A stretch of 21,525 bases of DNA from contig CABUBX010000022.1 in assembly GCA_902489925.1 (NCBI GenBank), positions 1 through 21,525 of the forward strand, in the 5' to 3' direction. Positions 7,560 to 15,137 of the stretch are shown here, piece after piece. The position numbers and the translations under genes are program-made. Source of the DNA: an uncultured Lachnospiraceae bacterium (GTDB lineage Bacteria; Bacillota; Clostridia; Lachnospirales; Lachnospiraceae). How positions within the stretch are numbered: the first letter of the stretch is position 1; the number at the start of each line of letters is the position of its first letter. The notes below the pieces were generated by a model, which was given only the letters and a program-made list of their open reading frames with translations, did not search any database and was not told the DNA's origin.

Positions 7560-8217
7560 TAATAAAAGAAGTTCCTTCGTTTGGTTTTGAAAATAAGCGT
7601 ATAGAACCGTGATGTGCTTCAATAATTTGTTTTGTAATCGGAAGACCAAGACCGGTACCGCCTTTTTTGTAAGTCGCAAAAGGTTCGAAAATTTGATTTT
7701 GCTTTGAATGTTCAATGCCGTGACCGTTATCACTGATGACAATCTGCATATACAGGGTATTAGAAAATGCAGTCATATGGATTGTATCACCGTCTTGTGT
7801 TGCCTCAAGACTATTTTTAATAAGGTTGATGAGGCATTGCTTGAGTTTGAGTGCATCACACATCATAGGGCTTAAAGTGTCGCGGATTGCAAGTTTTAAG
7901 GTTTTTCCTGATTTTTCAGCAATAGGGCGATAGCTTTCGTAAATATCTGTCAGAAGCTGAGTGATATCCGTTGACTTTAGCAAAAGCTGTGTGCTGCGGT
8001 TATAAGTGGAAATGGATGCGGTTAATTCGTTTAAATAGTCAATATCACTGATAAGCTGTATCCATAGATTATCTTTAGTCAGTGCAGGATGCTTTGTTGC
8101 AAGCAGCTGAGCTGTACTGTAAATCAATGTCAAAGGATTTCTGATTTCGTGAGAAATTCGTGACAAAGAAAATGAATCATTTAATCCCTTCGATAGTTCT
8201 GTTGTTTGGTTTAACAT
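7513..8217 (-). CDS. Orphan histidine kinase lacking a sensor domain
   Basis: 234 residues. The catalytic core alone is present: dimerisation/phosphoacceptor helix with SRISHEIRNPL (His23), N-box NLIKNSLEA, G1 box DNGHGI, F-box region QIFEPFATYKKGG, and G2 box GTGLGLPITKQIIEAHHG. The arrangement is closest to NtrB or sporulation-type (KinA-like) kinases. No membrane segment, PAS domain or neighbouring response regulator is present, so it is soluble and must find its regulator elsewhere; phosphorylation of Spo0A or another orphan regulator is possible but inferred. A GGAGGG Shine-Dalgarno lies at 8225-8230 on the minus strand. An inverted repeat about 70 bases upstream may control it. Confidence 0.88.
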   Translation of the reverse strand: MLNQTTELSKGLNDSFSLSRISHEIRNPLTLIYSTAQLLATKHPALTKDNLWIQLISDIDYLNELTASISTYNRSTQLLLKSTDITQLLTDIYESYRPIAEKSGKTLKLAIRDTLSPMMCDALKLKQCLINLIKNSLEATQDGDTIHMTAFSNTLYMQIVISDNGHGIEHSKQNQIFEPFATYKKGGTGLGLPITKQIIEAHHGSIRLFSKPNEGTSFIITFPLQSQKKEYSQS

Positions 8218-8284
8218 AAAAATCCCTCCTAGTTTGATAAAAAAGACAGCAAAGAAAAGCGTGTGTAAATTTTCTTTGTATCAG

Positions 8285-8312
8285 TTTATGATTGTGAACA
8301 CAAAATCATAAA
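8285..8312. promoter_or_regulatory. Inverted repeat upstream of the histidine kinase gene
   Basis: TTTATGATTGTG and CACAAAATCATAAA flank a two-base centre. The arms are complementary apart from two extra A residues in the right arm. There is no T-run, so it is unlikely to be a terminator; it lies between the hit gene and the kinase gene, about 68-95 bases before the kinase start, where an operator would sit. The regulator is unknown. Confidence 0.4.
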
Positions 8313-8441
8313 TTAAATTTATCAAAAAAAGAGGGAAACTTCAAATATATTCGTATGTCAAATAAGGCGTAAATTCGACCTTTCCTACGGTCACATGACT
8401 AAAAGGAACGTAATGTACCACAGAAAAAAGGGAAATTTGTA

Positions 8442-8852
8442 TTAAAGTGCTGAAGAAATAAGCTCGGCAACGGCAGAAAGCTCATCCGGGGTACTGCTTT
8501 TTGCGTCCCAGAGAATGTGCTGACCGTCATTTTCATATCTTGGAATTATATGCATATGGAAATGAAAAACAGTCTGTCCGGCGATTGCCTCATTATTTTG
8601 AACGATGTTTAGGCCGTCACAGTGGAGTGTTTCCTTCATTGCGCAGGCAATCTTTTTGGCGAGAACAAAAACCTTAGAAGCTGTTGCATTGTCCATCTCA
8701 AAAATATTTCTAAAGTGTTTTTTAGGGAGAATCAGGGCATGACCCTTTGTGGCAGGTCCTAAATCTAAAATGACACGAAAATCCTCATCTTCATAAATTG
8801 TTGATGATGGAATTTCTCCGGCTGCGATTTTACAAAAAATACAGTCATTCAC
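8442..8852 (-). CDS. HIT-family (HINT-like) nucleotide hydrolase
   Basis: 136 residues. Histidine-triad proteins hydrolyse nucleoside phosphoramidates and similar AMP conjugates in the cytoplasm. The active-site motif HFHMHIIPR is at about residues 97-105, and CIFCKI near the N-terminus carries the two Cys residues that with histidines often bind zinc in this family. DLGPATKGHALILPKKH is the usual first conserved block. The start is GTG at 8852 (complement), 8 bases from a strong AAAGGAGGT that overlaps the murG stop codon; an ATG two bases further in is out of frame. It is co-transcribed with murG, from which it is separated by 6 bases. Confidence 0.92.
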   Translation of the reverse strand: MNDCIFCKIAAGEIPSSTIYEDEDFRVILDLGPATKGHALILPKKHFRNIFEMDNATASKVFVLAKKIACAMKETLHCDGLNIVQNNEAIAGQTVFHFHMHIIPRYENDGQHILWDAKSSTPDELSAVAELISSAL

Positions 8853-8858
8853 GGATAA

Positions 8859-9932
8859 TTACCTCCTTTGTGCGGCCGCCTCATCAATAAGGTCGGCAAT
8901 GATTTTAATAGCGTCGTTTGCTTGGCTTTTTGACATAGCATCGATGTAGCTGCTGCGATTTTCATAAACAGTGTGTATGGCTTTTAAGAGACTTTCATCA
9001 GTGACTGCTTCTTCTTCAAGAAGATAGGAAAAGCCCTGTTTTTCAAAGGATTTTGCATTAAGTATCTGGTCGCCTCGGCTTGCTGCGGCAGAAAGCGGAA
9101 TCAGGATGGCCGGCTTTTTCAGAGCGAGAAGTTCACATATTGCATTTGCGCCCGCGCGGGAAATGACGATATCCGATGCGGCAAATAAGTCCGGAAGCTC
9201 ATCCTGAATGTATTCAAACTGTTTGTAGCCGGCACATTCGGATAATGCTTCGTCAAGATTGCCTTTTCCGCACAGGTGAACAATCTGCCATGTTTTTAAA
9301 AGCTGAGGAAGTAAGCCTCGCACCGCCTGGTTGATGGCTTTTGAGCCAAGACTTCCGCCGATGATTAAAAGTACGGGTTTATCACTTGAAAAGCCGCAGA
9401 AACGTAGTCCTTTTTCACGGCTGCCGCTAAAAAGCTCTTTGCGGATAGGTGAACCGGACAAAACAGCTTTGCCCTCCGGCAGGCAGGCAACAGTTTCGGG
9501 AAAGTTGCAGCATACCTTGGAGGCTGATTTTATGCACAGGCGGTTGGCAAGTCCGGGTGTCATATCGGATTCATGGATAATGGCGGGTACATGACACTGC
9601 TTGGCTGCTTTAACAACAGGGACAGTGACAAATCCGCCCTTTGAAAAAACAACGTCCGGCTGTATCTTTTTAATTATTTTTTTGGCATCGGAAAAACCCT
9701 TCAATACCCTGAATGGGTCAGTGAAGTTTTTCCAGTCAAAATAGCGTCTTAATTTTCCGGAAGATATCGGGTAATACGGGATTGAGAGTGCTTCAATTAA
9801 TTTCTTTTCGATACCGTCTTTTGAACCGATATAGTGGATTTCATAGCCTCTTTCTTTTAAAATCGGCAGCAGGGCAATGTTTGGTGTAACATGTCCGGCA
9901 GTACCTCCGCCTGTAAGAACGATTTTTTTCAT
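8859..9932 (-). CDS. murG: UDP-GlcNAc:undecaprenyl-PP-MurNAc-pentapeptide GlcNAc transferase
   Basis: 357 residues. MurG (GT28) converts lipid I to lipid II on the inner face of the membrane. The N-terminus MKKIVLTGGGTAGHVTPNIA contains the GGGTAGHV loop that binds the lipid acceptor; FSKGGFV, HESDMTPGLANR, GGSLGSKAIN and SRAGANAICELLALKKPAI follow in family order, with GDQILNA near the C-terminus. The start chosen is ATG 9932 (complement), 7 bases after GGAGG; a TTG at 9950 would add six residues unlike the family. It lies 18 bases after the TSCPD gene, outside any visible division/cell-wall cluster. Confidence 0.95.
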   Translation of the reverse strand: MKKIVLTGGGTAGHVTPNIALLPILKERGYEIHYIGSKDGIEKKLIEALSIPYYPISSGKLRRYFDWKNFTDPFRVLKGFSDAKKIIKKIQPDVVFSKGGFVTVPVVKAAKQCHVPAIIHESDMTPGLANRLCIKSASKVCCNFPETVACLPEGKAVLSGSPIRKELFSGSREKGLRFCGFSSDKPVLLIIGGSLGSKAINQAVRGLLPQLLKTWQIVHLCGKGNLDEALSECAGYKQFEYIQDELPDLFAASDIVISRAGANAICELLALKKPAILIPLSAAASRGDQILNAKSFEKQGFSYLLEEEAVTDESLLKAIHTVYENRSSYIDAMSKSQANDAIKIIADLIDEAAAQRR

Positions 9933-9950
9933 ATGACTGCCTCCAATCAA

Positions 9951-10199
9951 TCAGTTTTGCGCTTTATATTCCTTCAAAGCCTGTGCAAGCTGGTCAGGAC
10001 ATGATGTACCGCGGCCGCGGCAGTCCACACCTTCAAGCAGTGATATAATCTCATCTACAGGGCGGCCCACAACTAACTTTGCAAGCCCCTTCGTATTACC
10101 ATCGCAACCGCCGATGAATCTGCAGCTTGTGATGATATCATTCTCCACGTCAAAATCTATAGCGGAAGAACAAGTTCCTCTATTCATATGTCTCATCAT
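9951..10199 (-). CDS. TSCPD-domain protein, TIGR03905-like
   Basis: 82 residues. The conserved family features are RGTCSSAIDFDVEN, FIGGCDGNTKGLAKLV and the C-terminal GTSCPDQLAQAL that names the TSCPD domain, otherwise known from the ends of some ribonucleotide reductases. Cysteines at 10, 26, 32, 60 and 67 suggest metal or redox chemistry, but stand-alone members have no assigned function that I know. The ATG at 10199 (complement) has GAGGT upstream. It is first in a minus-strand operon with murG and the HIT gene. Confidence 0.88.
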   Translation of the reverse strand: MMRHMNRGTCSSAIDFDVENDIITSCRFIGGCDGNTKGLAKLVVGRPVDEIISLLEGVDCRGRGTSCPDQLAQALKEYKAQN

Positions 10200-10239
10200 A
10201 AGTAATACCTCTTTTCAATAGTTTTATACTTTTATGTTT

Positions 10240-10260
10240 TTCGGGCATCCTTTGCCCGGA
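10240..10260. promoter_or_regulatory. GC-rich hairpin in the leader of the TSCPD-murG-hit operon
   Basis: TTCGGGCA and TGCCCGGA pair as an 8-bp stem (with one wobble) around a five-base TCCTT loop. No T-run follows on either strand, so it is not a typical terminator. It lies between the predicted minus-strand promoter and the TSCPD start, so it could be an operator or a 5' UTR stem. Confidence 0.5.
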
Positions 10261-10275
10261 TATCATATGTATGTT

Positions 10276-10304
10276 ATTATAGCAAAAGTATATGATAATT
10301 GCCA
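10276..10304 (-). promoter_or_regulatory. Predicted promoter of the TSCPD-murG-hit operon
   Basis: On the minus strand TGGCAA (10304-10299) and a perfect TATAAT (10281-10276) are separated by 17 bases. The -35 is weak (3 of 6). Transcription would start near 10270 and run through the hairpin at 10240-10260. Confidence 0.55.
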
Positions 10305-10323
10305 CCCATTCATGAAAAAAATG

Positions 10324-10352
10324 TACTCATTGGGATGAAAACATGGTAAGAT
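10324..10352 (+). promoter_or_regulatory. Predicted extended -10 promoter of the MTA/SAH nucleosidase gene
   Basis: TGGTAAGAT (extended -10; TAAGAT at 10347-10352) with a weak TACTCA -35 at 10324-10329 and 17-base spacing. It stands 45 bases before the start codon and is divergent to the TSCPD operon promoter. Confidence 0.45.
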
Positions 10353-10397
10353 ATGCGTATATAAAAAATAACTTTTACAGTAAGCGAGGTATATAAA

Positions 10398-11096
10398 ATG
10401 AAACGTATAGGAATTATCGGTGCTATGGAAATTGAAGTTGAAGAACTCAAAAAACGTATGGAAGTAAAAGCGGTGAATAAGATAGCCGGCATGGAGTTTT
10501 GTGAGGGACATTACGGTAACAATGAAGTGATTATTGTGCGCAGCGGTATCGGAAAGGTGAATGCGGCTATATGTACGCAGCTGCTTGCAGACCGGTACGG
10601 TGCAGAGATGGTAATTAATACAGGTATTGCGGGGGGACTTTATAAAGATATTAATATCGGGGATATTGTCATTGCGACAGAAGCGCTTCAGCACGATATG
10701 GATGCAACAGGCTTTGGGTATGCAAAAGGTGTGATTCCTCAGATGCCGACTTCTGTCTTTAAGGCAGACGATAACCTTAGAAAAAAAGCTGTGGAGATAT
10801 GCCAAGATGTAAACAAGGATATTTCTGTATATGAGGGCCGTGTGCTCAGCGGGGATTGTTTTGTGTCGGACAATGAAAAGAAAAAAGAGTTGTGGGATTT
10901 ATTTGAAGGCTACTGTACCGAGATGGAGGGGGCAGCCATTGCCCAGACTGCGTATTTGAATAAAATACCGTATCTTGTAATACGCGCGATATCAGATAAG
11001 GCAGACGGCAGTGCGGCCGGAGATTACAGTGCATTTGAAGCAAAGGCTGTCGAGCATACAGTCAATTTGATGGATGCGCTTTTAAAGGAGATTTAA
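10398..11096 (+). CDS. mtnN: 5'-methylthioadenosine/S-adenosylhomocysteine nucleosidase
   Basis: 232 residues, the normal length. The enzyme removes adenine from methylthioadenosine and S-adenosylhomocysteine, recycling by-products of SAM use; in many bacteria it also feeds autoinducer-2 synthesis. MKRIGIIGAMEIEVEEL carries the N-terminal catalytic Glu (residue 13, aligned to Glu12 of the E. coli enzyme), SGIGKVNAA is the phosphate/ribose region, NTGIAGGL follows, EMEGAA holds the ribose-binding Glu and RAISDKAD the catalytic Asp. The start ATG has GCGAGGT 8-14 bases upstream. It appears monocistronic; no clear terminator follows. Confidence 0.95.
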   Translation: MKRIGIIGAMEIEVEELKKRMEVKAVNKIAGMEFCEGHYGNNEVIIVRSGIGKVNAAICTQLLADRYGAEMVINTGIAGGLYKDINIGDIVIATEALQHDMDATGFGYAKGVIPQMPTSVFKADDNLRKKAVEICQDVNKDISVYEGRVLSGDCFVSDNEKKKELWDLFEGYCTEMEGAAIAQTAYLNKIPYLVIRAISDKADGSAAGDYSAFEAKAVEHTVNLMDALLKEI

Positions 11097-11140
11097 AAAA
11101 TACAGCACGATATATGGTATAAGCTGTCGAACAATAATAA

Positions 11141-11169
11141 GTGAATTTAAAAATGTCCCGTTGTATAAT
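11141..11169 (+). promoter_or_regulatory. Predicted promoter of the 274-residue membrane protein gene
   Basis: GTGAAT at 11141-11146, a 17-base spacer and a perfect TATAAT at 11164-11169, 33 bases before the ATG. A TGTCGAA motif at 11125-11131 just upstream resembles part of a Spo0A box. Confidence 0.5.
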
Positions 11170-11201
11170 ATTCCCAACAATCATTTGGAAGGAGAATTTT
11201 T

Positions 11202-12026
11202 ATGAGGGAATGGATTATGGAACAGGGCATTGTATTTTATTTTTTCTGCTCTGTAGGAGTGCTTGGTGCTGTGGCTGCGGCGGCAGCAAACAGGATGTAC
11301 AAAAGATTGATTAGGGAGGCCGATGCGATGGAAAAATCAGAGCATCGTCTGATTAAATACATAAAGCTAAAGTATTCAAGCTATTATACACTTGGTTTAA
11401 AGGCAAATGATGAGCAGTCGATGGTAAAACGCTACTTGTACAGATATAAGATGGGGCCGATGACACTTGTAACATGGAGTAAGCTGGGATTGGCAGCTTT
11501 AGGCGCCGTTGTTCTTGGATGCCTTGCTAATATCTTGTATAGGCTAAATATGGGCAGTGAGATGACTCAGATGTTTCCGACGGTTATTGCGGCTGCCTTT
11601 GTAGCTTTGGCGCTTGGTATGCAGTATAAGCTTTACGGATTTAAAGAAAAACAGGATGTTTTTTGTGCACAAATGGAGGACAACCTTCAAAACTTTCTGA
11701 AAAATAAAATAGAGTATGGGCATGTATTGGAAGAAAGAAAGGAAGCGTCAGGGTATAAGTATGATGCTGAAAATTCTGAGGAAGCCCCAGAGAATAGCTC
11801 GCAGCACCCGGGTGTGCAGGCGCACAGTCATCTGATAAGAAATACTGAGGATAAATCAAGAATTGAGGACAAGCCGGCAGAGTCATCGAAAAATAGAAAA
11901 ACACGAAAACAAAGCGATAGCGAGAGCATATACGGAAAGGCTGCGGCCGCTCTTGCAGACGGCTTTGCCTCAGAGGAAATCGATGCAAGAGTTGTTGAGG
12001 ATATTTTAAAAGAATTTTTAAATTAG
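11202..12026 (+). CDS. Membrane protein of unknown function with charged C-terminal tail
   Basis: 274 residues; I do not recognise a family. Three hydrophobic helices are visible at about residues 9-29, 93-113 and 124-142, separated by a basic loop (residues 33-85, rich in Lys/Arg/Tyr). After the third helix comes a hydrophilic region of about 130 residues: a probable short coiled segment (QMEDNLQNFLKNKIEYG), a low-complexity Glu/Ser/Lys stretch (about 170-235) and a final helical segment, ASEEIDARVVEDILKEFLN. The tail looks like a flexible tether ending in a binding helix. GGAAGGAG supports ATG 11202. The gene sits alone between mtnN and pgi with its own predicted promoter. Confidence 0.8.
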   Translation: MREWIMEQGIVFYFFCSVGVLGAVAAAAANRMYKRLIREADAMEKSEHRLIKYIKLKYSSYYTLGLKANDEQSMVKRYLYRYKMGPMTLVTWSKLGLAALGAVVLGCLANILYRLNMGSEMTQMFPTVIAAAFVALALGMQYKLYGFKEKQDVFCAQMEDNLQNFLKNKIEYGHVLEERKEASGYKYDAENSEEAPENSSQHPGVQAHSHLIRNTEDKSRIEDKPAESSKNRKTRKQSDSESIYGKAAAALADGFASEEIDARVVEDILKEFLN

Positions 12027-12055
12027 TTGATAAAAGTGACAAAATCTGATATTAT
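12027..12055 (+). promoter_or_regulatory. Predicted promoter of pgi
   Basis: TTGATA at 12027-12032 and TATTAT at 12050-12055 with an ideal 17-base spacer. It begins on the base after the stop codon of the upstream gene and leaves a leader of about 50 bases. Confidence 0.65.
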
Positions 12056-12110
12056 ACTGAATGAAAATAATAATATTTAACAATTTACAAAGGTAGCGGA
12101 GGTGCACATC

Positions 12111-13460
12111 ATGTCAGGCAAGGTAACATTTGATTATTCAAAAGCAACAGCCTTTATTAAAGACCATGAAGTTGCAAATATGAAAAAATTAGTTCTTGAT
12201 GCTAAAGAAGAATTAGTGACAAGAACAGGTGCAGGAAATGATTTCTTAGGTTGGATTGACCTTCCTGTGGATTATGATAAAGAGGAGTTTGACAGAATAA
12301 AGAAGGCAGCGGAAAAAATCAGAAATGATTCTGATGTTTTGCTTGTTATCGGTATCGGTGGTTCTTATCTCGGTGCAAGAGCTGCAATCGAATTTTTAGG
12401 CCATAATTTCTTTAACATGGTTTCAAAAGAAATCAGAAAGGCACCGGAAATTTATTTTGTCGGAAATAATTTAAGCAGCACATATATTAAAGGTTTAATG
12501 GATGTTATCGGTGACAGAGATTTTTCAATCAATATGATTTCTAAGTCCGGTACAACAACAGAGCCTGCGGTTGCTTTCCGTGTATTCAAAGAGATGCTTG
12601 AAAAGAAGTACGGTAAAGAAGAAGCAGGAAGAAGAATTTACTGTACAACAGATAAAGCAAGAGGTGCACTTAAAAATCTTGCCAATGAGGAAGGCTATGA
12701 AAGCTTTGTTATCCCTGATGATGTCGGCGGACGTTTCTCTGTACTTACAGCAGTAGGTTTGCTTCCGATTGCAGTCAGCGGCGCTGATATTGATAAACTT
12801 ATGGAAGGTGCGGCAGCTGCAAGAAAGCGCGCGCTTGAGAATGACTTTGAAGAAAATGATGCTCTTTTATATGCAGCTATGAGAAATATTTTACTCAGAA
12901 AAGGCAAATCCGTTGAAATTACAGCAAGTTATGAGCCATCATTACTTTATGTCGGCGAATGGTGGAAGCAGCTTTTCGGAGAGAGCGAAGGCAAAGACGG
13001 CAGAGGATTATTCCCTGCAAGTGTGACATTGACCGCAGATTTACATTCTATGGGTCAGTTCATTCAGGATGGCTCAAGAGTAATGTTTGAGACAGTGCTT
13101 GAAGTAGAGCATCCGACAGAGGATATTGTTCTTCAAAAAGAAGAAGTTGACCTTGATGGCCTTAACTATCTTGCCGGTAAGACTGTTGACTTTATTAATA
13201 AGAGTGCGATGAATGGTACAGCACTTGCACATACAGACGGTGATGTTCCAAATCTTAGATTTGTGATTCCGCAGCAGGATGCTTTCAGCCTTGGTGAATT
13301 ATTCTACACATATGAGTTTGCATGCGGTGTCAGCGGTTATATTCTTGGAATTAATCCGTTTGACCAGCCGGGTGTGGAAAGCTACAAGAAAAACATGTTT
13401 GCACTTCTTGGCAAGCCGGGCTTTGAAGAATTGGCTCAGAAATTATCTGAAAGATTATAA
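12111..13460 (+). CDS. pgi: Glucose-6-phosphate isomerase
   Basis: 449 residues, the compact bacterial size. Interconverts glucose-6-phosphate and fructose-6-phosphate in glycolysis. Conserved elements are IGIGGSYLGARAAIEFL, the phosphate-binding SKSGTTTEP, GGRFSVLTAVGLLP and the PGI signature GEWWKQLFGESEGK with the catalytic Glu. The C-terminus has NPFDQPGVESYK. ATG 12111 is the start: it follows GGAGGTG (12098-12104) at good spacing, whereas the GTG at 12102 lies inside that ribosome binding site. The coding sequence looks highly biased (many AAA/GAA/ACA codons), as expected for a highly expressed gene, and a strong terminator follows. Confidence 0.97.
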   Translation: MSGKVTFDYSKATAFIKDHEVANMKKLVLDAKEELVTRTGAGNDFLGWIDLPVDYDKEEFDRIKKAAEKIRNDSDVLLVIGIGGSYLGARAAIEFLGHNFFNMVSKEIRKAPEIYFVGNNLSSTYIKGLMDVIGDRDFSINMISKSGTTTEPAVAFRVFKEMLEKKYGKEEAGRRIYCTTDKARGALKNLANEEGYESFVIPDDVGGRFSVLTAVGLLPIAVSGADIDKLMEGAAAARKRALENDFEENDALLYAAMRNILLRKGKSVEITASYEPSLLYVGEWWKQLFGESEGKDGRGLFPASVTLTADLHSMGQFIQDGSRVMFETVLEVEHPTEDIVLQKEEVDLDGLNYLAGKTVDFINKSAMNGTALAHTDGDVPNLRFVIPQQDAFSLGELFYTYEFACGVSGYILGINPFDQPGVESYKKNMFALLGKPGFEELAQKLSERL

Positions 13461-13473
13461 TTTACAGAAATAT

Positions 13474-13517
13474 AAAGGTGTTTGCTGCAGGGGCATCTCT
13501 GTGGCAGATACCTTTTT
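13474..13517 (+). terminator. Rho-independent terminator after pgi
   Basis: A 17-bp stem (AAAGGTGTTTGCTGCAG pairing with CTGTGGCAGATACCTTT, several G-U pairs) around an 8-base loop, followed by further T residues (TTGGCTTTTTG). It begins 13 bases after the pgi stop. Confidence 0.85.
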
Positions 13518-13592
13518 GGCTTTTTGTATTCATATATGATGAAAGAAAATTTGTTCACATCAGTTCTTTTTGGTGCAATATCAGCTGTTATA

Positions 13593-13601
13593 TGGTATAT
13601 T
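13593..13601 (+). promoter_or_regulatory. Predicted extended -10 promoter of the purine permease gene
   Basis: TGGTATATT is an extended -10 element 41 bases before the start codon; no good -35 is seen. The region shows no purine riboswitch-like pattern that I can recognise. Confidence 0.4.
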
Positions 13602-13642
13602 ATTAAAGTGCTAAAATAAACAGAAGATGAGGAGAAAAAGTT

Positions 13643-15052
13643 ATGGAAAAAGAAAAGAAAAACGGTTCTCCATATGAGTTTGAAGGGAGACTGCCATTAA
13701 AGCAGGCGATTCCGCTAGGGCTTCAGCATGTGCTGGCAATGTTTGTCGGCAATCTTACACCCCTAATTGTGATTTGCGGCGCCTGTGGTATCGGGGCGAC
13801 ATCTGAATTTGCAGACGTATATGTAGGGCTCTTGCAAAATGCGATGCTGATTGCGGGTATTGTCACACTTGTACAGCTTTTCGCGATTGGTCCGTGTGGT
13901 GGTAAAGTACCTATTATTATGGGAACGAGCTCAGGCTTTATCGGTGTTTTCCAAAGTGTGGCAAATTCCATGGGACAAGGTCTTTTAACGTATGGTGCAA
14001 TGATGGTTGCCTCTGTTATCGGAGGACTTTTTGAAGGCGTGCTTGGTTTTTGTCTAAAGCCGTTGAGAAGATTTTTCCCTGCTGTAGTTACAGGGACAGT
14101 TGTGCTGTCTATCGGACTTTCATTAATCAGTGTTGGTGTACAGTCGTTTGCGGGCGGAAACAAAGCTCAGGATTACGGCTCACTGGAAAATCTCATGATT
14201 GGTCTTGCCGTACTTATTATTATCATTGTTTTGAAGCACTTATGCAAAGGAATTGCCAGTTCTTCGGCAATTTTAATCGGTATTATTGTCGGTTATGTGA
14301 TTTGTGTTGTGATGGGCATGATACTTCCGACAACAGCAATCAATGCAGAAGGTGTAGAGTATACAAAGGCTTGGGTATTAAATTGGGATAAGGTTGCAGA
14401 AGCAGATTGGTTTGCGATACCTAAACTGTTTCCTATTGGTTTGGAAAATTATGTGTTTGACTGGCGTGCGGTAGCACCGGTATTGATTATGTTTGTAGTG
14501 ACAGCGGTAGAGACTGTCGGCGATATTTCAGGTGTTATGGAAGGCGGTATTGGCAGAGAGGCAACGGATAAAGAGCTTTCGGGCGGTATCGTCTGCGACG
14601 GTCTTGGCTCATCATTTGCCGCGGTTTTCGGTGTACTTCCGAATACCTCTTTTAGTCAAAATGTCGGGCTTGTGACGATGACAAAAATTGTCAATCGCTT
14701 TGCACTCTCATGTGGTGCGATTTTCCTTATTTTGTGCGGACTTTTTCCGAAGCTCGCCGCAATTATTTCTATTATGCCTCAGAGCGTGCTCGGCGGTGCG
14801 GCTGTTATGATGTTCTCATCCATTGTCGTCAGTGGTATTCAGCTGATTACAAAAGAGGCAATTACACCGAGAAAAATTACAATCGTATCGGTTGCCCTTG
14901 GTTTAGGTTATGGTCTTGGCGCCAATGCAACAGCCCTTCAGGGACTTCCTGAATTTTTACAGTTGATTTTCGGCGGTTCAGGCATTGTGCCTGCAGCGAT
15001 TATGGCGATTATTTTAAATGTTGTTCTTCCGAAAGAAAAAACAGAGCAATAA
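13643..15052 (+). CDS. NCS2-family xanthine/uracil-type permease
   Basis: 469 residues with about 12-14 hydrophobic segments, the normal NCS2 (nucleobase:cation symporter 2) size. It imports a purine or uracil with a cation. Family motifs include GLQHVLAMFVGNLTPLIV at the N-terminus, ETVGDISGVMEG (TM8 region with the conserved Glu and Asp) and PNTSFSQNVGLVTMTKIVNRF, the signature Q-N-x-G-x-V motif that lines the substrate site of XanQ/PbuX-type transporters. The Ser-Gln-Asn form favours xanthine or uric acid over uracil, but specificity is inferred. Start ATG 13643 has GAGGAGAAAAAG upstream. A symmetrical terminator hairpin follows. Confidence 0.9.
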   Translation: MEKEKKNGSPYEFEGRLPLKQAIPLGLQHVLAMFVGNLTPLIVICGACGIGATSEFADVYVGLLQNAMLIAGIVTLVQLFAIGPCGGKVPIIMGTSSGFIGVFQSVANSMGQGLLTYGAMMVASVIGGLFEGVLGFCLKPLRRFFPAVVTGTVVLSIGLSLISVGVQSFAGGNKAQDYGSLENLMIGLAVLIIIIVLKHLCKGIASSSAILIGIIVGYVICVVMGMILPTTAINAEGVEYTKAWVLNWDKVAEADWFAIPKLFPIGLENYVFDWRAVAPVLIMFVVTAVETVGDISGVMEGGIGREATDKELSGGIVCDGLGSSFAAVFGVLPNTSFSQNVGLVTMTKIVNRFALSCGAIFLILCGLFPKLAAIISIMPQSVLGGAAVMMFSSIVVSGIQLITKEAITPRKITIVSVALGLGYGLGANATALQGLPEFLQLIFGGSGIVPAAIMAIILNVVLPKEKTEQ

Positions 15053-15059
15053 AAAGCGT

Positions 15060-15087
15060 AAACCCGGATTCAAAAGAGTCCGGGTTT
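15060..15087. terminator. Bidirectional terminator between convergent permease and lipoprotein genes
   Basis: AAACCCGGATTC and GAGTCCGGGTTT form a 12-bp stem (one wobble pair) with an AAAA loop. On the plus strand it ends in TTTAATTA and on the minus strand it is followed by ACGCTTTTT, so it can serve both genes. A second weak stem, TCCGA/TCGGA at 15120-15135, lies nearer the lipoprotein stop and is followed on the minus strand by a T-rich run. Confidence 0.8.
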
Positions 15088-15137
15088 AATTATAGAAAAA
15101 ATTCAGTTGAAAAATAATTTCCGACAATGTTCGGACA

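Noticed and set aside
7560..7595. Hairpin with T-run on the minus strand (GAAG-GAA-CTTC then TTTTATTATT)
   Set aside because: It falls inside the kinase coding region with only a four-base-pair perfect stem, so it is not called a terminator.
8376..8384. Spo0A-like box TTCGACC upstream of the kinase
   Set aside because: Only six bases match the core, and no promoter is placed convincingly beside it.
8340..8440. Possible riboswitch or structured element with GTCA/TGAC inverted repeat between hit and the kinase gene
   Set aside because: The stems are four to five base pairs and no known riboswitch consensus is visible.
10263..10805. 180-codon open frame on the minus strand across the mtnN start
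   Set aside because: It is antisense to a certain gene and its product is a His/Phe/Tyr-rich low-quality sequence without family features.
13518..13642. Purine riboswitch before the NCS2 permease
   Set aside because: I looked for the three-way junction with its conserved loop pairs and saw only an extended -10 element and the ribosome binding site.
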